Source: Planctomicrobium sp051465645 (GTDB lineage Bacteria > Planctomycetota > Planctomycetia > Planctomycetales > Planctomycetaceae). From it: 64,000 nt of DNA. Made by a program: the position numbers and the translations under genes. The DNA lies in contig NZ_CP195790.1 in assembly GCF_051465645.1 (NCBI RefSeq), positions 4,526,001 to 4,590,000 on the forward strand, read 5' to 3'. How positions within the stretch are numbered: position 1 is the first letter of the stretch; each line of letters begins with the position of its first letter. Below are positions 42,672-54,195 of this stretch, one piece after another. The notes below the pieces were generated by a model. It made no database searches and was not told the DNA's origin. It saw only the letters and a program-made list of their open reading frames with translations.

Positions 42672-44354
42672 ATGACAAAGTCGATTTCTGATTCCGATTC
42701 GTGCAACATTGCCAGGCGGCTGAGTGAAATGGCCGCGATGGCGCCAGAGCGTCTTGCCATTGCTGCGCCGATCAAAAGGCGACGAGGCGGCTTTGCGTCG
42801 TATCGAGAAATCACCTTTGGCGAATTGGAGCAACAGTCAAATCAGATCGCTGCCGGTCTTTTGCAGGCAGGCCTTCGTCCAGACATGAAGTTAGTGCTGT
42901 TCGTTCCGTTCAGCATCGAATTCGTCGTCTTGACGTTTGCTCTCTTTAAGGCCGGGGCAACGATTGTTTTGATCGATCCCGGCATGGGACGGACGAATAT
43001 CTTTAACTGTTTGAATGAAGTGAAGCCGGATGGGTTCGTCGCCGTTCCTGCGGTCCATGTGATTAAATGGTTCTCTGGCCCCGCCGTTCGAAAGGCCGCA
43101 TTTAATATCTGCGTTGGACCCTGGTTGCCTGGTGTCACTGCGACGTATCGTCAGTTGATTCGAACGAATGCCAGCGGCTTTGAACCTGCAGTGACCAAAG
43201 CCACGGATTCCGCCGCCATCATCTTCACAAGTGGAAGCACTGGCCCGCCGAAGGGCGTTCACTATGAGCATGGAATGTTTGATGCTCAGGTTGACCTGAT
43301 TCAGAGTCGCTATGGGATTCAACCCGGCGAACGCGATCTCCCAGGGTTCCCGCTCTTTGGCCTGTTCAATGCCGCGATGGGGGTCAGTACGGTCATCCCG
43401 GATATGGATCCGACGCGTCCTGCAGATGTTGATCCCCGAAAGATTTTGAAGTCGATCGAAGAGTTCAACGTCACGCAGGCGTTTGGTTCCCCGGCATTCT
43501 GGAATCGTGTCGGGCGCTACTGCGAAGAGAATCAGATCACGTTGCCGACGTTGAAACGAGCGCTCTCAGCAGGGGGGCCTGTTCCTTCACATGTCCTGCA
43601 ACGATTGAGCAGGATTCTGACTCGACCTGACGCAGATCTCTATACGCCCTATGGAGCGACGGAGAGTTTGCCTGTCAGTTCCATTGGCGGGAAAGAAATT
43701 CTGGAGTCAACGGCTGCTCGGACACGAGTCGGGGCAGGGACCTGTGTGGGGAATGTCTTCGACTGCATGTCGGTAAAAATTATCCCCATGACGGAAGGGC
43801 CCATCGCTTCATTGAGTGATGTCGAGGAACTTCCGAGTGGAGAGATTGGTGAGATTATTGTGAGTGGGCCATCGGTCACTCGCGAGTACTATTTGCGACC
43901 GGAAGCGACTCAGCTCGCCAAGATTCCAGATGGAGAACGCTTCTGGCATCGAATCGGCGATGTTGGCTATTTCTCAGACGACGGCAAGCTGTGGTTCTGT
44001 GGTCGAAAGGCTCATGTTGTCCATACTCCAGAGCGTGTGATGTTCTCGGTCTGCTGTGAAGCGATCTTCAATAATCACCCGGCGATCTATCGTTCGGCTC
44101 TGGTCGGAGTCGGGAAAAAGGGAGAGCAGCGACCAGTGTTGATTGCTGAACCAGAAGCAGGCATGTTCCCGAAGGATGCCGCTGAAGAAGAACGTATGAA
44201 AGCGGAACTGCTGGCGCTTGGACAGCAGAGTTCACTGACGGACAATATTCGTGAGATTCGACTCTGTAGAGCACTGCCGGTCGACACGCGACATAATGTG
44301 AAGATCAATCGCGAAGCATTGGCGAAGGTCATCGAAGCCGGTGGTCAGGTATAG
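42672..44354 (+). CDS. OleC-like AMP-binding ligase
   Basis: 560 residues from the ATG at 42672. Adenylate-forming core: FTSGSTGPPKGVHYEH (P-loop, about 186-201), YTPYGATESLPVS (A5), RIGDVGYF and FCGRKAHVV (hinge), DTRHNVKIN with the C-terminal Lys. Among the superfamily, the YGATE plus KGVHYEHGMFDAQ arrangement resembles OleC, the beta-lactone synthetase of long-chain olefin (ole) biosynthesis, which is known from some planctomycetes. No oleA, oleB or oleD lies next to it here, so an acyl-CoA or acyl-AMP ligase with another role is possible. A terminator follows. Confidence 0.8.
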   Translation: MTKSISDSDSCNIARRLSEMAAMAPERLAIAAPIKRRRGGFASYREITFGELEQQSNQIAAGLLQAGLRPDMKLVLFVPFSIEFVVLTFALFKAGATIVLIDPGMGRTNIFNCLNEVKPDGFVAVPAVHVIKWFSGPAVRKAAFNICVGPWLPGVTATYRQLIRTNASGFEPAVTKATDSAAIIFTSGSTGPPKGVHYEHGMFDAQVDLIQSRYGIQPGERDLPGFPLFGLFNAAMGVSTVIPDMDPTRPADVDPRKILKSIEEFNVTQAFGSPAFWNRVGRYCEENQITLPTLKRALSAGGPVPSHVLQRLSRILTRPDADLYTPYGATESLPVSSIGGKEILESTAARTRVGAGTCVGNVFDCMSVKIIPMTEGPIASLSDVEELPSGEIGEIIVSGPSVTREYYLRPEATQLAKIPDGERFWHRIGDVGYFSDDGKLWFCGRKAHVVHTPERVMFSVCCEAIFNNHPAIYRSALVGVGKKGEQRPVLIAEPEAGMFPKDAAEEERMKAELLALGQQSSLTDNIREIRLCRALPVDTRHNVKINREALAKVIEAGGQV

Positions 44355-44398
44355 ATCCAGTGTTCTCTACTTGAATTTGTCATCACAACACAATGAAA

Positions 44399-44438
44399 GA
44401 AGCCTCGAGCGATTTCACGCCCGAGGCTTCGTTTTATT
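44399..44438. terminator. Terminator after the OleC-like gene, facing the ppdK gene end
   Basis: GAAGCCTCGaGC / GCcCGAGGCTTC with an 8-nt loop. The plus strand continues GTTTTATTTG; the minus strand has a shorter TTTCATT. It likely serves both convergent genes. Confidence 0.85.
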
Positions 44439-44537
44439 TGAACCCATATTCGCATCTGAAGTGCTTCAGATGACATGCATTCCAGAAGCGATCACGGTGA
44501 AGTGACCGCGTCTGGTGATTGCATGAATGAATACGTC

Positions 44538-47261
<2,724 letters not shown>

Positions 47262-47718
47262 TCTCAAATTTCCTTAGAGATGCGAAATGCGAATCTGGTT
47301 TAGCACGCAGATTCACGATCCCAAAAACCAACTTGACGCACCGTCGTTTAGGCTGCCAGCTATTTGTGAAGAATTCCGTCTGCACATTCCGCGCAGACGT
47401 TCAGCAGCTACTCCGAGCGAGCATGCAAGCTATCAGTACACCCCGGAACCTTTCAAGAGTCCCGAGAGATGGATGTGAAAAAACCGATACAACCCCACCG
47501 TGAGAACCTGTCGGCGAGCACTCGAATTTGCACCTGTGGGGTTTGATGTGCTGAGTAAAATTCTCAGCACAGACATCTCGTTGGAGATGTCTGGTTTGTG
47601 GCGCAAATTGATCGCTTAAAGAGAGCATGGCAAATTTGCCATGCTCTCTTTAAAGGTTTTCTCGTGAATTGATGACTGGCGTATGCGAGATGAACTGCAA
47701 TTCAGCCAGTCAGGGCAA
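47262..47718. other. Intergenic region with a perfect palindrome
   Basis: About 460 bp between rpmB and ppdK. It holds the palindromic terminator at 47616-47653 and the ppdK promoter region. No gene is supported. Confidence 0.5.
47616..47653 (-). terminator. Perfect 38-bp palindrome, probable rpmB terminator
   Basis: Two 19-base arms are exact reverse complements with no spacer, centred between 47634 and 47635 (TTAAAGAGAGCATGGCAAA and its complement). It starts 65 bp past the rpmB stop. The stem ends in runs of three T on each strand, so it may work both ways. Confidence 0.75.
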
Positions 47719-48015
47719 TTATTTGTCGGCAATAGTGAATGGGGTGCGAACGACTGGGCGCTCGACCATTCCTGAACGGATCAGGCTCACTGGAACGCGA
47801 CGACGTACAACTTCGCCGTCTTCGACAACTCGGATGCGCTGAAGATTCAGCTTGAATTTACGACGAGTGATGCCGGTTGTCTTGCGACCGTTTCCGCCGA
47901 GGTATTTGGCTTTACCGCGCTGGCACAGGCTGTTCCCGGTGGCAGGCTTGTTTTCGCCGTATGCCTTGAACTTCTTGGCCAGTTTCAGACGCTTGTTTTT
48001 CTTCAACGTACTCAT
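47719..48015 (-). CDS. rpmB: Large-subunit ribosomal protein L28
   Basis: 98 residues, very basic. The second half shows the L28 order of elements: CQRGKAKYLGGNGRKTTGIT, RKFKLNLQRIRVVEDGEVVRRRVPVSLIRSGMVERP, matching the family's -NLQ-x-V-x-V- and final basic helix. The N-terminus carries an extra Lys-rich stretch (STLKKNKRLKLAKKFKAYG) of about 20 residues beyond common L28, which has about 60-80 residues. It binds 23S rRNA in the 50S subunit. ATG at 48013-48015. Confidence 0.8.
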   Translation of the reverse strand: MSTLKKNKRLKLAKKFKAYGENKPATGNSLCQRGKAKYLGGNGRKTTGITRRKFKLNLQRIRVVEDGEVVRRRVPVSLIRSGMVERPVVRTPFTIADK

Positions 48016-49012
48016 GGGAACAACTCACTCGTGGGGTGACCACTTTGTACCGACTTGGGTTCAGTTCTGACTCAAACGGCGTCGCCGCGGCTTCGCGATC
48101 CTTGCTGGCCTGAATCAGTGTATTCTTCGTAAGTGATGAGCTGTCCTGACCTTGTGGGGCAGGTTTGCTCTGTATTCTTCAACCTGACATCGTCATCAGA
48201 GGAGTTGACCACCATGTGCTTTTGGCGTGGTCTGAGGCTCCCGAGTTTTTCGGCTTGCTGAGGAAGCGGAAAAGCATACCGATTTCGCTCGCATAATTCA
48301 ACGCGATCGATCTGGCGCAGGTTGTGGGCGGGTTAGTGTGACGTTTTTTTTGAAACTGGCAAGTCTGCTTGTCTGGTAAGCTGCGAAGGGCGGGGTTTCC
48401 CGGAGGAGCATGTGTCATAAATGGACCCCGGAATTTTCGGAATCCGAGAGAGTCCTGCCGGACGTTTGTCGATCACTTTGAAAAGAGCCCCTTGTTTCAG
48501 GCTGCCAGAGTAACTACACTTTGCCATTCCTGAAAACAACGTGGGTAGACGACTTGAGTGTTGTGCCCCGTTCGTTTGTTCGGCCTCGACTCGGTTTGAC
48601 TCGCACACTGTTGCTTAATGCAGTGCAGTTTCCAGCCGCGAAACGGCCTAGCCGCAAATTTCGCGCAATGTTTTCTTGCAGCGAATCTGGCGACACCAGC
48701 GTTTGCGGCCCCCTGAGAATTGGTTTTGGGGGAGAAACTGTTCGAGTCTACCGATCCCGTTCATTCCATTGGAATATTTTATCTGCTTCGCAGGTGATGT
48801 GTTCTGGTCTGGACAGTTCGCTGATTTCGCAGTGCCTCACGCAATTCTTCTGTCCGCACATTCCCAGGGCTGGGCATTTGCGAGACTGCTTTTTGCCTGG
48901 CCCTCCGGAGTTGCCTCGTTGCAGCTGCCGGCCTTCCTGTTGAAGTAAGATTGCGTCCGGCGAGTGTCGGTGGCTTCCTGCTTCTGCTGTTGATTTGTTC
49001 AAAGGTTTTGCA
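48016..49012. other. Long leader/intergenic region upstream of the DEAD-box helicase gene
   Basis: About 1 kb. The open frames on both strands (up to 140 codons) lack sites and have Cys/Arg/Phe-rich, non-protein-like composition. It may hold the promoters of rpmB and of the helicase and a long helicase 5' leader, as is common for cold-induced RNA helicases (inference). One small frame with a strong site is listed separately. Confidence 0.5.
48410..48481 (+). CDS. Possible 23-residue small protein or leader peptide
   Basis: ATG at 48410 has an excellent GGAGGAG immediately upstream (spacing about 1-5 nt), and the frame reads MCHKWTPEFSESERVLPDVC and three more residues before TGA. No homology is known to me. 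The close spacing and short length make it doubtful; it could be a leader peptide in the 5' region of the helicase gene about 530 bp downstream. Confidence 0.25.
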   Translation: MCHKWTPEFSESERVLPDVCRSL

Positions 49013-50536
49013 TTGAATTCAATTCAGTTTTCCGACTTGCCACTTCTTCCTGAAATTCACAACGCTCTGAGCGAACTGGGGTACACAACTCCGACTCCGA
49101 TTCAGGCTCAGGCCATTCCACACTTGCTCGAAGGCAAAGACCTTCTGGGTTGCGCTCAAACCGGAACAGGTAAGACAGCGGCGTTTGCTCTTCCGATTCT
49201 GAATCGGTTGGGAAGTGACTCAAAGCGCTGCGTTCCAAATTCACCACGCGCACTGATTCTTGCTCCGACTCGCGAACTGGCTTCCCAGATCGGCGAGAGT
49301 TTTCTTGATTACGGCAAGTTCCTGAAACTACGCGTCACTTGCGTTTTCGGGGGTGTCGGTCAAGGGCGTCAGGTTCAGTCACTGAAACGCGGCGTTCATA
49401 CTCTGGTGGCAACACCAGGACGTCTGCTCGATTTGATGAATCAGGGACACATCCGCCTTGATCGTCTGGAAGTCTTCGTGCTCGACGAAGCAGACCGAAT
49501 GCTCGACATGGGCTTTCTGCCTGACTTGAAGCGCATTATTTCCGAACTGCCAGAAGAACGTCACTCGTTGTTCTTCTCAGCGACCCTGCCAGGTGCAATT
49601 TCCAGTCTGGCCTCCGGCCTGTTGGTAAACCCTGTTCGAGTCGAAGTGGCACCACAGTCCACAACTGTTGAACGGATCGAGCAACAGGTGTTGCACGTTT
49701 CGAATTCGGCGAAGGGTCCATTGCTGGATCAGCTGCTGCAGCAGCCTGAAGTAGGCAAGGCGATCATCTTCACACGTACCAAACGTGGAGCAGACAAGCT
49801 TGCGAAGCAGTTGGAAGTCAGCGGCTTCAAAGCGGACGCAATTCACGGGAACAAGTCACAGGCTGCCCGAACACGAACATTAGAGCGGTTCCGCTCACCA
49901 CGTTTGAATGTTCTGGTCGCAACTGATCTCGCAGCACGCGGGCTCGACGTCGACGGAGTGACTCACGTGATCAACTACGATTTGCCGGTTGATCCGGAAT
50001 CGTACGTGCATCGTATCGGGCGAACTGGTCGCGCAGGGGCAAGCGGAATCGCTCTGACCCTTTGTGACTCAACCGAACGTGGCCAATTGCGTGCGATTGA
50101 GCGTTTGATCAACCAGAATCTGCCAGTTCACGAAGAGTATCCAGACAAGAGCCCTCGCGGTTCAAGTCGTGGTGGATCAGGTGGTCGCGGCGGCGATCGT
50201 CGTGGCGGCGGAGGCGGTGGTTACGGCTCACGTTCACGCAGCCCGTTCCAGCAGCGACAGAATCGCGGCTATCGCCCAGGTGGCGGCGGCGGTGGTGGTG
50301 GTGGTGGACAGGGAGGCGGTCCAGGCCGGTCTCCAGAAGGTCGCTCAAGTGAAGGGCGTCCAGCTGAAGGTCAACGCAAGAGCGGCGGCTATCGTCCAGG
50401 CGGCGGTGGTAGCGGTGGACAGGGCGGCGGCTATCGTCCAGGTGGCGGTGGTAGCGGTGGACAGGGCGGCGGTGGAGGTTCGGCACAAGGCGGTCGTCCA
50501 CCACGCAAGCGTCGCTTCGCACGACAAGGTTCGTAA
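49013..50536 (+). CDS. DEAD-box RNA helicase with Gly-rich C-terminal tail
   Basis: 507 residues from a TTG at 49013 (AAAGG 7 nt upstream); a TTG at 48995 is the alternative. Q motif (TTPTPIQAQAIP), Walker A AQTGTGKT, PTRELASQIG, LDEADRMLDMGF (DEAD), FFSATLP (SAT), then VATDLAARGLDVDGVTHVINYD and HRIGRTGRAG of the second RecA domain. This is the RhlE/CsdA-like group that remodels RNA during ribosome assembly or cold stress. The last 130 residues are Gly/Arg/Gln-rich with RGG boxes and two tandem GGYRPGGGGSGGQGG units, an RNA-binding tail. A terminator follows. Confidence 0.95.
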   Translation: MNSIQFSDLPLLPEIHNALSELGYTTPTPIQAQAIPHLLEGKDLLGCAQTGTGKTAAFALPILNRLGSDSKRCVPNSPRALILAPTRELASQIGESFLDYGKFLKLRVTCVFGGVGQGRQVQSLKRGVHTLVATPGRLLDLMNQGHIRLDRLEVFVLDEADRMLDMGFLPDLKRIISELPEERHSLFFSATLPGAISSLASGLLVNPVRVEVAPQSTTVERIEQQVLHVSNSAKGPLLDQLLQQPEVGKAIIFTRTKRGADKLAKQLEVSGFKADAIHGNKSQAARTRTLERFRSPRLNVLVATDLAARGLDVDGVTHVINYDLPVDPESYVHRIGRTGRAGASGIALTLCDSTERGQLRAIERLINQNLPVHEEYPDKSPRGSSRGGSGGRGGDRRGGGGGGYGSRSRSPFQQRQNRGYRPGGGGGGGGGGQGGGPGRSPEGRSSEGRPAEGQRKSGGYRPGGGGSGGQGGGYRPGGGGSGGQGGGGGSAQGGRPPRKRRFARQGS

Positions 50537-50566
50537 CACGTTTGCATTCGTGTTGCTTGAATAATG

Positions 50567-50606
50567 AAGCCCCTCGGTGACTAAGTCGTCGAGGGGCTTT
50601 TCTTTT
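50567..50606 (+). terminator. Terminator of the DEAD-box helicase gene
   Basis: AAGCCCCTCG / CGAGGGGCTT, a perfect 10-bp stem, followed by TTCTTTT. Confidence 0.92.
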
Positions 50607-50694
50607 GGCAGAATCGTTTGAAGAGAAAGTGGCCTCAAATATTCAGAGTCGTGAGGTCGTCAGATCACAGGCCACTCAGCTCTGAAGCGTCGAG

Positions 50695-51105
50695 TTATTT
50701 GCCTGTCTTGGCGTCTTTGTCCTTTTTGGTCGCATCTTCGCGTTTCTCGGCGCGAATTTCCTTCAGGAGAGTACGTTGCGTGTTGGTGAGCGTGCTCTCG
50801 ATTTTCTTGTTCCGCTCGTTTGTCAGCTTCTTGATTTCTTCGCGGAGTTTTTCCAGTTTGACTTCGTATTCGTCCTGGATTTGATTGATTGACTCGCGTT
50901 GACCATCGTTGAGTCCCAGCTTGCCGAAGTTCGCAGGGACAGCTTTCTTCCTTGTTGCGTCCTGCTTCTCGCTATCGACCTGTTGGGCGGGTTTTGAATC
51001 GCCTTTAGGTTTGGTGTCGTTCTGTGCGGAGGCTGGGATTGCCCAGTTCATCGCAAGTCCAAGTCCACAGCACAAAACACCGATTGAGATGCGTCGACGT
51101 AACAT
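50695..51105 (-). CDS. Small secreted helical protein (Spy/CpxP-like size)
   Basis: 136 residues. GGAG 7 nt before the ATG. Signal peptide about 1-27 (CCGLGLAMNWAIPASA-QN). A Lys/Gln/Asp-rich linker follows, then a continuous charged helix (about 65-125: LNDGQRESINQIQDEYEVK, LEKLREEIKKLTNERNKKIESTLTNTQRTLLKEIR) that resembles the LTxxQ-type periplasmic helical proteins (Spy/CpxP, inference from LT..Q-like NTQRTLL). Such proteins buffer folding stress or bind metals. The C-terminus is Lys/Asp-rich. Confidence 0.7.
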   Translation of the reverse strand: MLRRRISIGVLCCGLGLAMNWAIPASAQNDTKPKGDSKPAQQVDSEKQDATRKKAVPANFGKLGLNDGQRESINQIQDEYEVKLEKLREEIKKLTNERNKKIESTLTNTQRTLLKEIRAEKREDATKKDKDAKTGK

Positions 51106-51571
51106 AAAGATTCTCCGAAGGTGGAAGTTAAGCTTAATTTCCTGTGCCGCCCGTGGGTTTTTAATTTTGTCAGCAACCCAGAATCGATATCGAGATTCCC
51201 GTGGGGTCTCGATGTGTGGCCTCAGTGCGTGATTCTGTGAGGTTGCGGAAAGAGTCGCATACGAATCAGTGTTGACTGATGCGGCGGTGGGATCGTATTG
51301 GAAGTAGTTTGAACGTCAAGGATTCGTCAGGCCGGATTCTTCTGTTTTGCTGCCGCGAGATGTTTGCTGTGCTGCAATTTCTATGTGTTCCGCAGTGTAC
51401 TTCCTGTCTGTGTGGTGCTTGGTGAAAGCCTGAAATGAAACAAGCCCGCACAGTATTCTGTGCGGGCTTGAGTAGATTCTGATTTTCAAATTCAGCGGTG
51501 AATTCGAACCCCGCTGTGAGTGGTTTTTATCTCATCTGCACTCAGGGCTCCTTTTGCTTCGCCGGAGTCGA
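51106..51571. other. Intergenic region
   Basis: About 465 bp. It contains the promoter of the gene at 50695-51105 and, at 51441-51470, the terminator of the gene at 51572-52480. No gene supported. Confidence 0.5.
51441..51470 (-). terminator. Terminator of the Gly/Met-rich protein gene
   Basis: CAAGCCCGCACAG / CTGTGCGGGCTTG, a perfect 13-bp stem with a 4-nt loop. The minus strand continues TTTCATTT. Confidence 0.8.
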
Positions 51572-52480
51572 CTATCGGGTTTGCAGAACTCGAACAGGTG
51601 TCGTTTGAGTTGCTTCTGCTTTTGGCTGTTCGCCGTTTTCTTTCGCCTTCTGGCGTTCAACAGCAACATTGTGTGCTGTGGAAACAATATTCTGAGCCGC
51701 CATCAGCTGTTCTGTTGAGAAGTATCGGCGTGAGCTTGGTGTGTAAGACGTTGTGTCGCGTTTGTTTGCGAGCTGCTGCCATGAAAGATTGTCAGTGATG
51801 CTCCAGGTTGCGGCTTGAGCAGCCTGACCATTCAGGCGACCAGTCCCAACCATAGAGATCAGTGACTGCAGGACTGGATTGTTGGTGTACTCTTCGGTGC
51901 GAACGATGCGGTACTTGGAGTGTGGCATCGGCTCTTGTAGTCCGTGGTTCAGGCAGACTGAGGTGTAAGGAACTCGCAGGGTTTTTTCAGCTGGGATGGA
52001 GAAGAAACCTTGGTTTCCGCCCATTCCACCACCGCCCATGCCTCCCATACCGCCGCCGCCCATGCCTCCCATTCCGCCCATGCCGCCGCCACCCATACCG
52101 CCGCCCATGGATTGCTGGCCGCCGCCTCCCATGCCTCCGCCCATTCCACCACCCATACCGCCGCCCATTCCACCACCCATACCGCCGCCCATGCCACCGC
52201 CAAATTGGGCGTTAACAGGGACTGCGACGAAGCTGTCTGGCATTTTGACGGACAGTGGTTCATCAGTTTTATTGGTGATGAACAGGGCTCCGCCCATCGC
52301 GTTCTTCGCAATGAGCTTGTAGTCGATCAGCTTTTCGTCCAGAGCATCGAACAGTTCGACCTGCTTTGCATCTGGATCGAATTCTGTTTTGGTCAGCGGC
52401 TTCTCTTTTTGAGCGTGGGCAATGCCTTGAACCGCGAGAACGGATGCGAACGCAAAGAGGGCAGATCGACAAAGAGACAT
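51572..52480 (-). CDS. Secreted protein with Gly/Met-rich repeat block
   Basis: 302 residues from the ATG at 52478-52480 (TGAGG 6 nt upstream); an ATG 12 bp upstream and a TTG are alternatives. Signal peptide about 1-23 (ALFAFASVLAVQGIAHA-QK). A folded part (about 24-85: KLIDYKLIAKNAMGGALFITN; KMPDSFVAVPVNA) is followed by a block of about 65 residues made of GGMGG and GGGM units with a central QQS, then a second folded part (FFSIPAEKTLRVPYTSVCLNHGLQEP...) and a Gln/Lys-rich tail. I know no function; the repeat block is likely flexible or methionine-mediated metal-binding (inference). A terminator follows. Confidence 0.7.
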   Translation of the reverse strand: MSLCRSALFAFASVLAVQGIAHAQKEKPLTKTEFDPDAKQVELFDALDEKLIDYKLIAKNAMGGALFITNKTDEPLSVKMPDSFVAVPVNAQFGGGMGGGMGGGMGGGMGGGMGGGMGGGGQQSMGGGMGGGGMGGMGGMGGGGMGGMGGGGMGGNQGFFSIPAEKTLRVPYTSVCLNHGLQEPMPHSKYRIVRTEEYTNNPVLQSLISMVGTGRLNGQAAQAATWSITDNLSWQQLANKRDTTSYTPSSRRYFSTEQLMAAQNIVSTAHNVAVERQKAKENGEQPKAEATQTTPVRVLQTR

Positions 52481-53061
52481 GGGCAGCCTCATTTTGGTCG
52501 TCCCGACAGAGTGGTTCTGCCTGAGACTCAATAGATGATGTTGCGGGAATACCGTTACGGTTGAACAAGCACGCCTGATGCGGATGGATGCCGAGCTATA
52601 AAATCGGGGCGCAATTGCTGCAATCTAGTGATGGTATCGATCGCCGAGAACGCCCTGCAATCATATTGTCTGAAACATCCGGCTAAACGAATCAATCCGG
52701 AAAGCTTCGCTTGGCATGACCCGCAGATTTGGTAGGCGCCATATCTCGGTTTAACGCGGATTGTTTGGAACAATCCACAGCTAAATTCGCTAAATTCGAT
52801 TTGTTTGGACCGGATCAGTGGAGAAACCCGGATGTCGAGCGGGCTTTTTCTGGAAGATGCCTAGAATCGGCCTACGAGCGTCAACCCGCAAAGGAGAGGG
52901 GGCGCAGAGTTTTGGGTGGAAAACGCTTCTGTGGCGTGGCCCATTCAATAGGGATTCTCTGGCAAACGTGACTTTTCTTCAGCCAGCAACTGCATCTTAG
53001 ACGGGAATTCGTCTGCGGTTTTGCTGCTGGTGAGGATTGCAAATGATCACTGCAAAACAGG
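52481..53061. other. Intergenic region
   Basis: About 580 bp between two minus-strand genes. No gene, tRNA or clear terminator found. GCTAAATTC occurs twice in tandem around 52780-52800. It must hold the promoter of the Gly/Met-rich protein gene. Confidence 0.45.
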
Positions 53062-53946
53062 TTACGGAGTTTTGTTGTCGTCCGGCCCGGTCGCCTTGAT
53101 CAGCTGAATTGCTTGTTGCGCGGCGGTGGCAACGTCACCTTCTGATTCGAATGCAATTTTCTGGAGCACCGGGATCGCTGGTTCAGCTGAGGGACCGATC
53201 CGCCCGAGAAGCTCAACGACAGGGGTCACAACTTCCGGTGGGTTCGTCATGGTTAATGTACGTTGCAGGTCTGCAACGTATGGACCGGCTTCTTCTCCCA
53301 GTGCACTCAGGTTCATCGCCGACAGCTGGCGGATCTGTGGATCAGATTCATTCAGAAGGTGAATCAGAGCCGGAATGGCTTCAGCTGAATGATCCGGCCA
53401 TTGTAAAAGTGCTGCAGCGGCGTTGGCGCGAACAAATGGCGAGCGATCTTTCAGGGCGGTTCGTAATGTGTCCGTTGCGATGCTTGCGTCTTCTCCGACC
53501 AGAGCAAGTGCCGTTGCTGCGAGTTCGCGTTCTTCGTCGGTTCCTGATGAGAGCTTCCCCATCAGTACGTGGACCGCTGACGTTCCCAGCGTCAGTAATT
53601 CCGCGTGGGCCGCGTCCCAGTTTTCTGGTTCGGTCCCAGGGCGTAGAAGTGTGGCCACAAGTTCATTTGCCTGACGTTCTTTCACCGGATCGCGGGACGC
53701 TTCTGCAACTTTCATCGCGCTGGAGGCAGGGGAATCACCAGATACGGCCACGGACTCTTGCGAAGTTGCCTCGTTTCCGAGAGATGCTGTCTGGAGGACC
53801 TTTGCCTGAGGAGACGATTCCTGCTTCGTGATCGATTCCGCTTGGGGAACGTCTGTTGGATTTTTTCCGCATCCGACTGCCCAGAGAGTGCTTGCCGCAA
53901 CGACCAATTGGAAATGCTGTTGGCGGAAAAATGATGTCATGGTCAC
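53062..53946 (-). CDS. HEAT-repeat lipoprotein
   Basis: 294 residues from a GTG with GAGG 7 nt upstream. Signal peptide ending in a lipobox (AVGC, about 23-26), so outer- or inner-membrane anchored. After a Ser/Gln-rich linker, residues about 90-285 hold HEAT-like helical pairs (VHVLMGKLSSGTDEERELAATALALVGEDA; LRTALKDRSPFVRANAAAALLQWP; IPALIHLLNESDPQIRQLSAMNLSALGEEA). These serve as protein-binding scaffolds. It is divergent from the HEAT/TPR gene at 54196, and the two probably work together or share regulation (inference). Confidence 0.85.
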   Translation of the reverse strand: MTMTSFFRQQHFQLVVAASTLWAVGCGKNPTDVPQAESITKQESSPQAKVLQTASLGNEATSQESVAVSGDSPASSAMKVAEASRDPVKERQANELVATLLRPGTEPENWDAAHAELLTLGTSAVHVLMGKLSSGTDEERELAATALALVGEDASIATDTLRTALKDRSPFVRANAAAALLQWPDHSAEAIPALIHLLNESDPQIRQLSAMNLSALGEEAGPYVADLQRTLTMTNPPEVVTPVVELLGRIGPSAEPAIPVLQKIAFESEGDVATAAQQAIQLIKATGPDDNKTP

Positions 53947-54195
53947 TGGCGAGCCTCTGAGGCGAAGGGCGATGGTGGGGAACGTCGAATTTCTTCCTTC
54001 CAGAACGTCTTTTGCAGGTCACGCTTTGGGGCGATTTCTGATGGGAATCGGACGTCTGGAACCAGCAGGTACAACGTATCGGGGAAATGCGGTGTGACAC
54101 TGGGGGATATTCGACTTTTACTCTCACTCTCTGGAATGCGGAGTGTTACCATATCTTCAGCAAAATCTTCCAGATGATTTTCCTCAGGAGGGCCA

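Noticed and set aside
48521..48943. 140-codon plus-strand frame upstream of the helicase
   Set aside because: High Cys/Arg/Phe content, no site, no signal or domain; likely random.
50109..50564. Open frames overlapping the helicase Gly-rich tail on both strands
   Set aside because: Shadow frames of the repetitive GGT/GGC tract; the helicase frame is the real one.
51949..52534. Open frames in other phases across the GGMGG repeat
   Set aside because: Artefacts of the repeat tract; they encode Pro/Ala/His repeats without a site.
53109..53831. 240-codon plus-strand frame antisense to the HEAT lipoprotein
   Set aside because: Mirror of the HEAT gene with no site; the minus-strand frame has a lipobox and HEAT pattern.
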